From positions 1 through 8,725 of the forward strand of contig CAAGHX010000013.1 of NCBI GenBank assembly GCA_900769745.1: a stretch of DNA of 8,725 nt, written 5' to 3'. How positions within the stretch are numbered: position 1 is the first letter of the stretch; every line of letters begins with the position of its first letter. Under the pieces are notes generated by a model. The model was not told the origin of the DNA. It saw nothing but the letters and a program-made list of their open reading frames with translations, and made no database searches. Positions 1 to 7,458 of the stretch are shown here, in pieces. Position numbers and translations under genes: made by a program. The stretch is from an uncultured Alistipes sp. Its GTDB lineage: Bacteria; Bacteroidota; Bacteroidia; Bacteroidales; Rikenellaceae.

Positions 1-1694
1 GCCATACCTACCACCTCGCCCATCATTCCGCAGGTACGCATAACCCTCACCGTACCCAAGCCGATGTGTGTTACACTGATGTCACGTCCCGCCATAAAGA
101 GGTTGTCGATATTGCGAGAGTAGAGACAACGATATGACACCGCATAGGGGTTTGTTGCTCCGTGAACACAGATTGACTTAAACTCCTCACCTGGGAAATA
201 TTTTGAGTTCTGTGGGTCGGGGTAGTGCAGGTCGATGCTCCACGATGTGGTAAACGATGCGTCGGGGTAGGCCACCTCGTTCACAAGGTCGTTTTCGGTG
301 AGCACGTGGTCGCCAAGCAGTCGGCGTGACTCGCGCTTACCTGCAATGTAGGCTACCCAGCCGAGCGCGCGGTTGCGGTATTTTTCGTTCTGCTCCAAGC
401 GATTTTTCAGAAAACTCCAATTGGAATATACCACCATCAGGCCATAGTCGCGTATGCGCTCAAACTCCTTGCACTGGTCGTAGTTCATACCTGTCTCCCA
501 GGTCCATTCGCCCATCGTAACTCGCTGGCAGCTCTCCTCGTTGAATTCCAATCCATACTCAAAAATAGGGAATTGACTCTCCTGCTTCTCCTCCACCGAA
601 TACCACTGCACCGATGAGCCCATAGTCATCTTGTCGGCCACCTCGGGAGCCGATGGCTCGCCATAGTCGGCACGACTCTCTCGTCCCATAGTGTAGTCGG
701 CACCTGCCAGATAGCCAACTGTTCCATCGCCCGTGCAGTCAGAGAATATAGGGGCACGGAATGTCACCACCTCGCCTGTCTCGATGTGCTGAGCCTGAAC
801 AGCGTTTATGTGGCCATTGTGGCTATCAACGGCAAAAACTCTGTATGATGGGTAGAGCGTGAGGTTCTCCTCAGCCTCGAGGAAAGCTCGCTTCTTGTCG
901 TCTTCGTAATACTCAGCAGGCTTGGCGTTACCTCCTCGCAGAGGACCAAACTCCTTTATCATATTGCCGAGGTTGGGGTAGGGCTCCATCTCGATATGAC
1001 CACCCAAGTGTACTCGTGTCTCCGAGCTATTCGAGCCACCCCACAAAGGTCGGTCGTTGATGAGTGCCACCTTGCAACCCAGGCGTGCAGCAGCTACAGC
1101 CGCACACATGCCCGATATACCACCGCCCACAACTACAAAATCATACTTCGCAACCTTTGTCTTTGGTGGGTTGTGTGTTGTGCGAAATTGGGCGAGTGGG
1201 TCGATGTCGGCAGGTGGTGTGGCGTTCTTGTCGAGCGTGATATATATCGCATCGCAACGTCCGTCAAAACCTGTCTGGTCGTGCAGGCGGAGGGTTTTTC
1301 TTCCAGCCTTGGCTATATTGACCGAGCCGGCGTATTGCCACTCCCACTTGTTGCCCATTGAGCCCAACTCGTTGGGTAACACCTCATTGTCGATACTCAG
1401 GCGGAATGCTCCAGCGCCACGTCCCTCGTTCCAAGGCGATGTCCAGTTGTAGGTGCGGGTGTAGATGTGGTACTCGCCCGCCTTGCGAAATCTTACTTCG
1501 GTCGATGCATCCTTCACAGCCTTGCCCATGCCGTGAGCAATAAGATATGGCGAGCCCATTTCGAAGGTAAACTGCTGGTCGATTGACCAACCACCTTTGT
1601 CGGCGAAGCTCTCAGCCTCGATAAGCATGCTGCTTGGCGCTTGGCAGGCCGTTAGAACTACCAGCAGTGAGAGTATGGTTAAGTATCGTTTCAT
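1..1694 (-). CDS. FAD-dependent oxidoreductase lipoprotein with N-terminal carbohydrate-binding-like domain (3' end outside window)
   Basis: The frame is open from ATG at 1694 to the left edge, giving 564 residues without a stop, so the C-terminus is missing. Residues 1-17 form a lipoprotein signal ending in the lipobox LTAC, with Cys17 the likely lipidated residue. Residues about 24-165 (IEAESF, then a beta-rich stretch with GEYHIYTRTYNW) resemble the sugar-binding or golvesin-like domains attached to Bacteroidetes 'xanthan lyase'-type proteins. A Rossmann FAD motif follows at 187-195 (VVVGGGISG), with GGSNSSE about 30 residues later and the late FAD-contact segment NLFMAGRDIS near the end, as in the FAD_oxidored family (PF12831). 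The start lies 26 bp after the acyltransferase stop, so it is probably the third gene of that operon. Family and envelope location are well supported. The substrate is unknown; a sugar or glycan is an inference from the N-terminal domain. Confidence 0.9.
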   Translation of the reverse strand, partial: MKRYLTILSLLVVLTACQAPSSMLIEAESFADKGGWSIDQQFTFEMGSPYLIAHGMGKAVKDASTEVRFRKAGEYHIYTRTYNWTSPWNEGRGAGAFRLSIDNEVLPNELGSMGNKWEWQYAGSVNIAKAGRKTLRLHDQTGFDGRCDAIYITLDKNATPPADIDPLAQFRTTHNPPKTKVAKYDFVVVGGGISGMCAAVAAARLGCKVALINDRPLWGGSNSSETRVHLGGHIEMEPYPNLGNMIKEFGPLRGGNAKPAEYYEDDKKRAFLEAEENLTLYPSYRVFAVDSHNGHINAVQAQHIETGEVVTFRAPIFSDCTGDGTVGYLAGADYTMGRESRADYGEPSAPEVADKMTMGSSVQWYSVEEKQESQFPIFEYGLEFNEESCQRVTMGEWTWETGMNYDQCKEFERIRDYGLMVVYSNWSFLKNRLEQNEKYRNRALGWVAYIAGKRESRRLLGDHVLTENDLVNEVAYPDASFTTSWSIDLHYPDPQNSKYFPGEEFKSICVHGATNPYAVSYRCLYSRNIDNLFMAGRDISVTHIGLGTVRVMRTCGMMGEVVGM

Positions 1695-1720
1695 TGGCGA
1701 AAAGTGTTTTAATTAGGTGG

Positions 1721-2857
1721 TTAGCCTACAATATATTTTGCCCAGCGAGGAGCAATTTTATAAATCAGTGCGGTCAAAGCCCAGCAGATTCCAAATACCA
1801 ATACCACGCTGCAAAGTATGCTGAGTGGGGTAGGCAGGCGCAGTGGCAAGACTGTCAAAATCACAGGGCCAATTATAGCATAGTGCATCAAATATGCGCC
1901 AAAGCTGCATTTTGTGGTGCTAGCAAGGATAGCCTGAAGCTTTGGAGATGTGATTTTGATGCGTTGCACTACAAGGAATACTCCGATAGCCATCAACGCC
2001 ACATTTGGCGAACAGAACTGCCAGAAGAGCTGCGATAGCTCGGGTGCCTCGGCATAGGTGTACTGCGCAGCAACGGTTGCAAAACCCTTGTAGGTAACAA
2101 GATATCCGGCGGTATAAAGTATAGCTCCGATGACAACTATTTTGCGTGTTGCAATAGTGTTGCCCTTCGCCAGCAGATAACCGAGCAGCAGATAGCCAGT
2201 AAATCCTGCAAAATAGTGGAGTGTTCCGTAGGCATTCCAGTGGCACTCGCCGAAGATAAATGGCGAGATAGCGATGGTCAAATATGGCAACATAAGCGAT
2301 GCTCCCCACAAGATTATGTAGGTCTTGGTGAGGGCCTTATCGCCCTTCTCAACCCACGCCGAGAAGAATGGCAGGAAGAGATAGAGGCCGATGAGCATAT
2401 ACAAATACCACATATGAGTGGTGTAGAAGTTGAATGTGAAAGGAATCATCGAGATATTACTCAATGCCTCACCCAGTTCCTGCGATGGCTCATAGACGTA
2501 TGGGAACATAACCGAGATAACCGATTTGTCCATACCCAGCAGGCCTGTAAAATATGGAATCAGATAATTTATTACCGACCAGATAACCATCGGAACTACC
2601 ACACGAGGTATGCGCTTGCGATAGAACTCTGTGGCCGAGCCTCGTGTAGGCAGCAGCAGGAGTCCTGTCATCATGGCAAATAGAGGTACGCTAGGTCGCA
2701 TAAACGAGCCGATGAAAGCGCCCCAAAATCCGCCCATAGGGTCCTCTTGCGGTGCGGCGTTATACATATCGGTGCAGTGGGCCGTGATAACCATCAGCAT
2801 AGCGATAAGTCGCAATAAATCGACCCACACAATACGGTTTGAGTTATTGTTATTCAT
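1721..2857 (-). CDS. Acyltransferase family 3 (OafA-like) integral membrane O-acyltransferase
   Basis: The protein has 378 residues and about ten hydrophobic segments, the usual architecture of Acyltransferase_3 (PF01757) without a fused SGNH domain. The N-terminus carries the family signature: R8, D13, R16 and then H27 in VITAHC, matching the RxxxxDxLR...H pattern in which this His is thought to be needed for acyl transfer. Other family-like stretches are THMWYLYMLIGLYL (147-160) and GAYLMHYAII (320-329). Such enzymes move acyl groups, usually acetyl, across the inner membrane onto sugars of surface polysaccharide, LPS or peptidoglycan. The acceptor here cannot be read from the sequence. It lies 83 bp after the C26-type hydrolase gene with no promoter box or terminator hairpin visible in the gap, and 26 bp before the FAD oxidoreductase gene, so all three are probably co-transcribed. 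Confidence 0.93.
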   Translation of the reverse strand: MNNNNSNRIVWVDLLRLIAMLMVITAHCTDMYNAAPQEDPMGGFWGAFIGSFMRPSVPLFAMMTGLLLLPTRGSATEFYRKRIPRVVVPMVIWSVINYLIPYFTGLLGMDKSVISVMFPYVYEPSQELGEALSNISMIPFTFNFYTTHMWYLYMLIGLYLFLPFFSAWVEKGDKALTKTYIILWGASLMLPYLTIAISPFIFGECHWNAYGTLHYFAGFTGYLLLGYLLAKGNTIATRKIVVIGAILYTAGYLVTYKGFATVAAQYTYAEAPELSQLFWQFCSPNVALMAIGVFLVVQRIKITSPKLQAILASTTKCSFGAYLMHYAIIGPVILTVLPLRLPTPLSILCSVVLVFGICWALTALIYKIAPRWAKYIVG

Positions 2858-2940
2858 TTTTGTTGGTGTTAGTTAGTTGCAATATTATGGTTTTTATTAC
2901 TCTGGGTAAGGCTTTTTTGGTGTTTGGCTCGACCTTGAGT

Positions 2941-3702
2941 TTAGCGCTTTGCTGCCTTTACCAAATACTCAAACAATCCCAAAAAGTCATCGTCACCAGC
3001 CGCAACAAAGACCTCGGGGTGGAACTGAATGCCAAAGATAGGCTTGCCACTCTCCATCTCAATTCCCTCTACCACGCCATCTTCGGCCACAGCCGTAACA
3101 ATAAAGCCCGGTGCAAGCTTTTTTACCGACTGATGGTGAACCGAGTTCACTATCGCCTCATCGCCGAGAATCTTGTGGAGGTTGCTCTTTTGTTTAACCT
3201 CTATTTTGTGGGCGCGCTTGGTGCCGAAATAGTGGTCAACCTTACTTTGAGGCAACTGCGATGGGATATCTTGGTATAGTGTACCTCCAAATGCTACATT
3301 CATCACCTGCACACCTCGGCATATTCCCATAATGGGTAGCTTCTTTGCTGCGGCCAGCTGAATAAGTTTGATGTCGAACTCATCGCGTTCGGGATAAACA
3401 CCTCCCAACTCTGGTATGGGCTGCTCGCCATAGCGCCAAGGCTCAACATCTTCGCCGCCAGTCATCACTACACCGTCAATTCTTTTCAGCACGGCCTTTA
3501 GTTCAGCCTCGTTGGTTGTGATGGGGATGATTATCGGTATGCCGCCCGCGCGTCGAATGGCTTTGATATAGGTCTCTGTGGCGCTCGATGGCTTAGAAGC
3601 CGATACTCCTATCACCACGCTCTTCTCGCGTGCCTGCGATACGGTGACAAAGCAGACAAGCGCACACAAAAGGGTTATAAAACGCTTAAAATCAATAATC
3701 AT
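2941..3702 (-). CDS. Secreted class-I glutamine-amidotransferase-like hydrolase (peptidase C26 / PuuD-like)
   Basis: The protein has 253 residues. Residues 1-24 form a signal peptide (hydrophobic 8-21, then VSQA before Arg25), so the mature enzyme should be outside the cytoplasm. The rest matches gamma-glutamyl-GABA hydrolase-like proteins: GGEDVEPWRYGE at 82-93, nucleophile elbow MGICRG with Cys128, and FHPE with His228 and Glu230 completing the Cys-His-Glu triad. HYFGTKRAHKIEV (157-169) and NSVHHQSV (186-193) are also typical. Family members cleave gamma-glutamyl bonds, as in PuuD of putrescine breakdown or folylpoly-gamma-glutamate hydrolase. No putrescine genes are nearby, so PuuD function is not supported. 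It is the first gene of the minus-strand operon, with a promoter ending about 27 bp upstream. The family is certain; the substrate is unknown, and a gamma-glutamyl compound in the periplasm is an inference. Confidence 0.93.
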   Translation of the reverse strand: MIIDFKRFITLLCALVCFVTVSQAREKSVVIGVSASKPSSATETYIKAIRRAGGIPIIIPITTNEAELKAVLKRIDGVVMTGGEDVEPWRYGEQPIPELGGVYPERDEFDIKLIQLAAAKKLPIMGICRGVQVMNVAFGGTLYQDIPSQLPQSKVDHYFGTKRAHKIEVKQKSNLHKILGDEAIVNSVHHQSVKKLAPGFIVTAVAEDGVVEGIEMESGKPIFGIQFHPEVFVAAGDDDFLGLFEYLVKAAKR

Positions 3703-3727
3703 ATAATCGGAGTTTTATCTATACAAA

Positions 3728-3774
3728 ACAAAAATAATAAAAAATAGCGACCCTACAAAAATGCAAGGTCGCTA
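3728..3774 (-). terminator. Rho-independent terminator of prfC
   Basis: TAGCGACC and GGTCGCTA (3774-3767 and 3752-3745) form an 8-bp GC-rich stem. It extends inward by about five more pairs, including G-U wobbles, around a T-rich loop. On the minus strand a run of six T and further T-rich sequence follows (3744-3728). It lies about 36 bp after the prfC stop codon. Confidence 0.88.
3729..3759 (-). promoter_or_regulatory. Bacteroidetes-type promoter of the C26 hydrolase / acyltransferase / oxidoreductase operon
   Basis: On the minus strand the -33 box TTTG lies at 3759-3756 and the -7 box TATTTTTG at 3736-3729, separated by 19 bp, as expected for the Bacteroidetes housekeeping sigma factor. 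The start point would be near 3722, leaving a leader of about 20 nt before ATG at 3702. The -33 box sits in the loop region of the prfC terminator. Confidence 0.6.
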
Positions 3775-3810
3775 ATGTGTAGCTATAATATTTAATCTTA
3801 TATCGCCTGA

Positions 3811-5394
3811 TTAAAACTCCGAAGTGAAGTAGAAGCGGATATCCTTGAAGTTCTCCTGCGCCAAAGCCAAGGCGTAGCTTGTGTCGGCGAGGAATACATC
3901 GCGGCCGTGCTTGTCAACAGCCATATTGGCGTGCTTACGACGCTTGAAATCGGCAAGCTGCTCGGCGTTATCGCTCTCAATCCAGCAAGCCTTGTGGATT
4001 GAGATAGGCTCCCAGCGGCACTTTGCGCCATACTCGTGCTCCAGACGATACTGGATAACCTCAAACTGCAACTGACCCACAGTACCGATAATCTTGCGGC
4101 CATTGAGGCTCGATGTGAAGAGCTGCGCCACACCCTCGTCCATAAGCTGGTCAACACCCTTGGCAAGCTGCTTGAACTTCATAGGGTCGGCATTCTCGAT
4201 ATAACGGAAGAGCTCAGGAGAGAACGATGGGATACCTGTAAACTTCAGCTTCTCGCCCTCGGTGAATGTGTCGCCAATCTTGAACGTACCCGTATCGTGC
4301 AGACCCACAATATCTCCAGGGTATGCGAAGTCGATAACCGACTTCTTCTCGGCCATAAAGGCTGTAGGCGACGAGAACTTGAGCTGTTTGCCCGAGCGGA
4401 CGTGCAGGTAGTTCTTGTTGCGCTCGAATGTACCCGAACAAATCTTCATAAAGGCCAAACGGTCGCGATGGTTAGGGTCCATATTGGCGTGAATCTTAAA
4501 GATGAAACCTGTCATCTTCTGCTCGTCGGGCATAATATCGCGTGTCTCGGTTGTCGAAGGACGTGGCGATGGGGCGATGCGGATAAAGCACTCCAAAAGC
4601 TCTCTTACACCAAAGTTGTTTACAGCCGAACCGAAGAAAACAGGCGCAAGCTTACCGTTGAGGTAGGCCTCGCGGTCGAAATCGTCGTAAACAGCCTCCA
4701 CCAAATCCAAATCGTCGCGCAACTGCGAAGCAAACTTGGCAGTGATGTACTTGTCCAACTCGGGTGAAGAAATATCCTTGAAATCTACAGTCTCAGCATC
4801 GGCAGTCTGACGCTCATCGCTAGTGAAGAGCGAGAGATTCTTCTCGTAGATGTTATATACTCCTCTAAATGTATCGCCGCTCGAGATTGGGAATGCCAAT
4901 GGGCGTACGCGAATCTGCAACTCACGCTCCACCTCGTCCAACAAATCGAATGGATCCTTGCAAGGACGGTCGAGCTTGTTGATAAATACAATTACTGGCG
5001 TGTTGCGCATACGGCAGACGTTCATCAACTTCAATGTCTGAGCCTCCACACCCTTCGCACCGTCGATTACGATGATAACAGAATCAACAGCGGTGAGTGT
5101 ACGATATGTGTCCTCGGCAAAATCCTCGTGACCTGGGGTGTCGAGAATGTTGATCTTAACATCTTTGTAGTTGAAACCCATTACAGATGTAGCAACCGAG
5201 ATACCTCGCTGTCGCTCAATCTCCATAAAGTCGGAAGTGGCTCCCTTCTTGATTTTATTGCTCTTTACAGCTCCTGCAACGTGGATAGCTCCACCGAAGA
5301 GAAGCAATTTCTCGGTGAGGGTAGTCTTACCGGCATCGGGGTGCGCGATAACTGCAAATGTTCTTCGCTTTGTGATTTCGTCGATTAACGCCAT
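3811..5394 (-). CDS. prfC: Peptide chain release factor 3 (RF3), GTPase
   Basis: RF3 is a cytoplasmic GTPase that removes RF1 or RF2 from the ribosome after peptide release. The protein has 527 residues, against 529 in E. coli RF3. The G domain is intact: G1 AHPDAGKT at 17-24, switch region RQRGISV at 61-67, G3 DTPGHED at 85-91 and G4 NKLD at 139-142. Translation-factor beta domains and the RF3 C-terminal domain follow, ending FYFTSEF. ATG at 5394 is chosen because MALIDEITKRRTFAVIAHPD fits the family N-terminus and the promoter -7 box lies at 5423-5416, just upstream. An in-frame ATG at 5445 would add 17 residues but falls inside the -33 region, so it cannot be used from this promoter. The gene is a single-gene unit with its own promoter and terminator. 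Confidence 0.97.
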   Translation of the reverse strand: MALIDEITKRRTFAVIAHPDAGKTTLTEKLLLFGGAIHVAGAVKSNKIKKGATSDFMEIERQRGISVATSVMGFNYKDVKINILDTPGHEDFAEDTYRTLTAVDSVIIVIDGAKGVEAQTLKLMNVCRMRNTPVIVFINKLDRPCKDPFDLLDEVERELQIRVRPLAFPISSGDTFRGVYNIYEKNLSLFTSDERQTADAETVDFKDISSPELDKYITAKFASQLRDDLDLVEAVYDDFDREAYLNGKLAPVFFGSAVNNFGVRELLECFIRIAPSPRPSTTETRDIMPDEQKMTGFIFKIHANMDPNHRDRLAFMKICSGTFERNKNYLHVRSGKQLKFSSPTAFMAEKKSVIDFAYPGDIVGLHDTGTFKIGDTFTEGEKLKFTGIPSFSPELFRYIENADPMKFKQLAKGVDQLMDEGVAQLFTSSLNGRKIIGTVGQLQFEVIQYRLEHEYGAKCRWEPISIHKACWIESDNAEQLADFKRRKHANMAVDKHGRDVFLADTSYALALAQENFKDIRFYFTSEF

Positions 5395-5415
5395 AATTGT
5401 TGTTTTAATTGGCCG

Positions 5416-5446
5416 CAAAGATACAACATCACGCGCGCAAGACAAA
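5416..5446 (-). promoter_or_regulatory. prfC: Bacteroidetes-type promoter of prfC
   Basis: The -33 box TTTG lies at 5446-5443 and the -7 box TATCTTTG at 5423-5416 on the minus strand, with 19 bp between them, an exact match to the TTTG / TAnnTTTG consensus. Transcription should begin near 5409, giving an A-rich leader of about 15 nt with no Shine-Dalgarno sequence. This placement decides the prfC start codon. Confidence 0.8.
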
Positions 5447-5449
5447 ATT

Positions 5450-5480
5450 TATTTTGTGATTATTTTGTGAATATTTTGCA
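5450..5480. repeat. Three 11-bp-phased TATTTTG repeats upstream of prfC
   Basis: TATTTTGTGA at 5450-5459, the same 10-mer at 5461-5470, and TATTTTGCA at 5472-5480 start exactly 11 bp apart, close to one helical turn. They sit directly upstream of the prfC -33 box. They could be an UP-like A/T element or a protein-binding site; no regulator is identified. Confidence 0.5.
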
Positions 5481-5560
5481 TTCGTGGGCCCAAATTTCAA
5501 AAGCATTTCAGAATTGAGTGTTTTTTTTGCATTACAGAGGTGAGTTTTTTGCTCAAAACC

Positions 5561-5592
5561 TTTGTTGCGTAGATATTATTTTGTTAATTTTG
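5561..5592 (+). promoter_or_regulatory. Bacteroidetes-type promoter of the CotH-family lipoprotein gene
   Basis: TTTG at 5561-5564 and TAATTTTG at 5585-5592 are separated by 20 bp, matching the -33 / -7 consensus. The start point would be near 5599, giving a leader of about 33 nt before ATG at 5632. The promoter is divergent from that of prfC within a 237-bp intergenic region. Confidence 0.65.
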
Positions 5593-5631
5593 TGACGAGT
5601 GAACATGAAATCACTAACCTTATAAACACAT

Positions 5632-7239
5632 ATGAAAAAGTTTTATTACATTCTGCTGGCAGTCGTGGCTACGTCGCTATTTGTCGCCTGTGGTGGTGAC
5701 GATGTAGAGACTACGGATCCAATCCCCACGCCCGACCCAAGTGAAAACGTCTCTATCACCAAGATGACATTCCAGAAAGTCCGTAATAAGGATTTGGATA
5801 GAGATCTTGTCTTCAAGCCCGATGCTAACAACAAGATTACGGGCCGTCTCTATACCTACAAGATGATCAACAAGGAGAATATCATGCAGCCTGTTGATAT
5901 TCGCAATATGGTTGCTACCTTCGAAACCGATGCTTGGAAATTGTATTGTGGCGATAAGGAGATTGTGAGCGGATCTACACGACTCGATTGCTCTCGTCCG
6001 TTCCAGATCAAGGCTATGGCTAAGAGTGGTCAGACGACTGTTTACAATGTAGATTTGTCGCATTTTACCAAGTTGCCAATTATCTATCTCAATACCGATT
6101 CGGGCCAGGAGGTTAAGCGCCGAAGTGTTTACGAGGGTGCAACCCTTGAGATTCTCGGTGTGGGTGAGATGAACGATACCGAGTTTCAGAAGATTCAGAT
6201 TCATGGTCGCGGTAATGCAACTTGGACAGTTATGCAGAAGAAACCTTCTTACACATTCAAGCTTGAGAGTCGCCAGAAGATACTCGGTATGCCCAAGCAC
6301 AAGAAGTGGGTGTTGATGGCAAACTATCGTGACAAAACCCTGATGCGTAACAGTGTGGCATGGTGGATTTCACGAAAACTCCCAGCATTGAAATATGTGC
6401 CAAAGTATGTGCAGGCGGAGATGATTTTCAATGGCGCTTACCGAGGTGTTTATCAGTTGGCAGAGCAGGTGCGAATCGATAAGAATCGCGTGGCGATTAA
6501 CGAGATGCAGATTACTGATACTGAGGGCGAAGCTATCACAGGTGGTTATATTATCGAGTTGGACCGAATTGCAAACTCTGACCTCTATGAGTGGGTGATG
6601 CCTAATATGCACGGCTCAGCTCATCGCTTGAGTATCAAGAAGCCAAAAATCGATGAGATGAACCAGCAACAGCACGACTATATCAAGGCTTATGTTCATA
6701 AGATTGATGAGATGTTCGGTGACCCATCGAAGCTGGAGGAGGTTATGACCAAGTATATCGATATGCCTTCGTGGGCTGCCCAGTGGTTGGTATTCGAGAT
6801 TTCTGGTACTCCAGAGCCTAATGGACCAAGTAGCTGGTTCACTTATAAAGAGAAGGGCGACGATAAGTGGTATTGCGGACCACCCTGGGACTTTGATTAC
6901 AAATCGTTTGTGCCATCAACTGCTAACCAATGGATAAATGCGGGTGCGATCTATATGCCGGAGATGATGAAATATCCGCCATTCAGAGAGGAGTTAATAA
7001 AGCAGTGGAAGAGTATTCGAGGTTGCCTTCCTGAGTTGATTAGCTATATTAATCAGGAGCGTTTGTATATGCGTCTTTCGGCTTCAGCAAACTGGGATAT
7101 GCACGAGCAGAATCTTATCGATGATGACCGTCGTGAGAATGGTGACGAGTTTATTCCAAGTGAGGAGGCTATCGATCGTATGATTGAGTATCTGAAGGCT
7201 AAGTGGGAGTTTATTGATCAGAATATCATCCACTTATAG
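5632..7239 (+). CDS. CotH kinase family surface lipoprotein with N-terminal Ig-like (DUF5018-like) domain
   Basis: The protein has 535 residues. Its SPII signal ends LFVAC with Cys20, followed by GGDDVE, an acidic stretch like the Bacteroidetes signal for export to the cell surface. After a Pro/Thr-rich linker, residues about 40-142 resemble the Bacteroidetes Ig-like repeat (VDIRNMVATF ... TTVYNVDL). The CotH domain (PF08757) follows: HGRGNATW at 191-198, KKPSYTFKL at 203-211, KKWVLMANYRDKTLMRNS at 224-241, GVYQLAEQVRIDK near 276-288 and PPWDFDYKSF near 417-426, where Asp420 and Asp422 probably bind metal. CotH of Bacillus spores is an atypical protein kinase, but activity of Bacteroidetes surface homologues is not established as far as I know. 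The gene is monocistronic with its own promoter and terminator, so neighbours do not reveal its substrate. Family assignment is firm; kinase activity is inference. Confidence 0.92.
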   Translation: MKKFYYILLAVVATSLFVACGGDDVETTDPIPTPDPSENVSITKMTFQKVRNKDLDRDLVFKPDANNKITGRLYTYKMINKENIMQPVDIRNMVATFETDAWKLYCGDKEIVSGSTRLDCSRPFQIKAMAKSGQTTVYNVDLSHFTKLPIIYLNTDSGQEVKRRSVYEGATLEILGVGEMNDTEFQKIQIHGRGNATWTVMQKKPSYTFKLESRQKILGMPKHKKWVLMANYRDKTLMRNSVAWWISRKLPALKYVPKYVQAEMIFNGAYRGVYQLAEQVRIDKNRVAINEMQITDTEGEAITGGYIIELDRIANSDLYEWVMPNMHGSAHRLSIKKPKIDEMNQQQHDYIKAYVHKIDEMFGDPSKLEEVMTKYIDMPSWAAQWLVFEISGTPEPNGPSSWFTYKEKGDDKWYCGPPWDFDYKSFVPSTANQWINAGAIYMPEMMKYPPFREELIKQWKSIRGCLPELISYINQERLYMRLSASANWDMHEQNLIDDDRRENGDEFIPSEEAIDRMIEYLKAKWEFIDQNIIHL

Positions 7240-7270
7240 GATATAGCTCATTTGAGCAGATTGTAAGCAT

Positions 7271-7310
7271 AGAGGCTACCAGCGTAGAGTTGGTAGCCTC
7301 TGTTTTATTT
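7271..7310 (+). terminator. Rho-independent terminator of the CotH-family gene
   Basis: AGAGGCTACCA (7271-7281) and TGGTAGCCTCT (7291-7301) form a perfect 11-bp stem with a 9-nt loop, followed by GTTTTATTT. It lies 32 bp after the stop codon. Confidence 0.9.
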
Positions 7311-7342
7311 CGATGTGTGAGCTTTGCCGAGAGGGTAGTGGG

Positions 7343-7378
7343 AAATGAAAACCCCGCAGAGTTAGGGATTTCTGCGGG
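7343..7378 (-). terminator. Terminator-like hairpin ending the candidate small RNA
   Basis: CCCGCAGA (7378-7371 read on minus) and TCTGCGGG (7360-7353) form an 8-bp GC-rich stem with a 10-nt loop. On the minus strand GTTTTCATTT follows; on the plus strand no T-tract follows, so it points left. Because the T-run is interrupted, it is a moderate-strength call. Confidence 0.6.
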
Positions 7379-7454
7379 ATTAGAGCGAAGAAATATTTGT
7401 TTTAGTTTTACCAGAATTAGATTATTATTAATATGTTAAACAAATCTTTCTTCG
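7345..7454 (-). ncRNA. Candidate small RNA of about 105-110 nt between the CotH-family and CAT-like genes
   Basis: A minus-strand promoter (7490-7459) places a start near 7453. The first 17 nt of the predicted RNA (7454-7438) pair with 7402-7386 at 16 of 17 positions, the exception being opposite 7446/7394, enclosing a 35-nt AT-rich loop. Seven nt later comes the terminator-like hairpin at 7378-7353, followed by GTTTTCATTT. No ORF of useful size lies inside. Promoter, end-paired stem and terminator fit together as one small transcript, and the CAT-like gene upstream is closed by its own terminator. I do not recognise an Rfam family. The stem could instead be a DNA foldback or repeat unrelated to transcription. 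Confidence 0.45.
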
Positions 7455-7458
7455 ATTA

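Noticed and set aside
996..1452. Overlapping plus-strand open frames of 121 and 131 residues
   Set aside because: They lie antisense to the FAD oxidoreductase, including its Rossmann motif, and resemble no protein.
1920..2683. Open frames of 129 (minus) and 155 (plus) residues inside the acyltransferase gene
   Set aside because: They are frame shadows of a well-supported membrane protein gene.
4036..4767. 243-residue plus-strand open frame opposite prfC
   Set aside because: It is antisense to a strongly conserved gene, lacks recognisable domains and has an amino-acid composition typical of a shadow frame.
5395..5445. N-terminal extension of prfC to an upstream in-frame ATG at 5445
   Set aside because: The extension lies inside the -33/-7 promoter and adds 17 residues absent from the RF3 family; ATG at 5394 fits both.
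5677..6300. 207-residue minus-strand open frame opposite the CotH-family gene
   Set aside because: It overlaps the lipobox and CotH domain coding sequence completely and has no recognisable motif or promoter.
7246..7257. Short hairpin just after the CotH-family stop codon
   Set aside because: The stem is only 4-5 bp with a 2-4 nt loop and no T-tract; the strong terminator follows at 7271.
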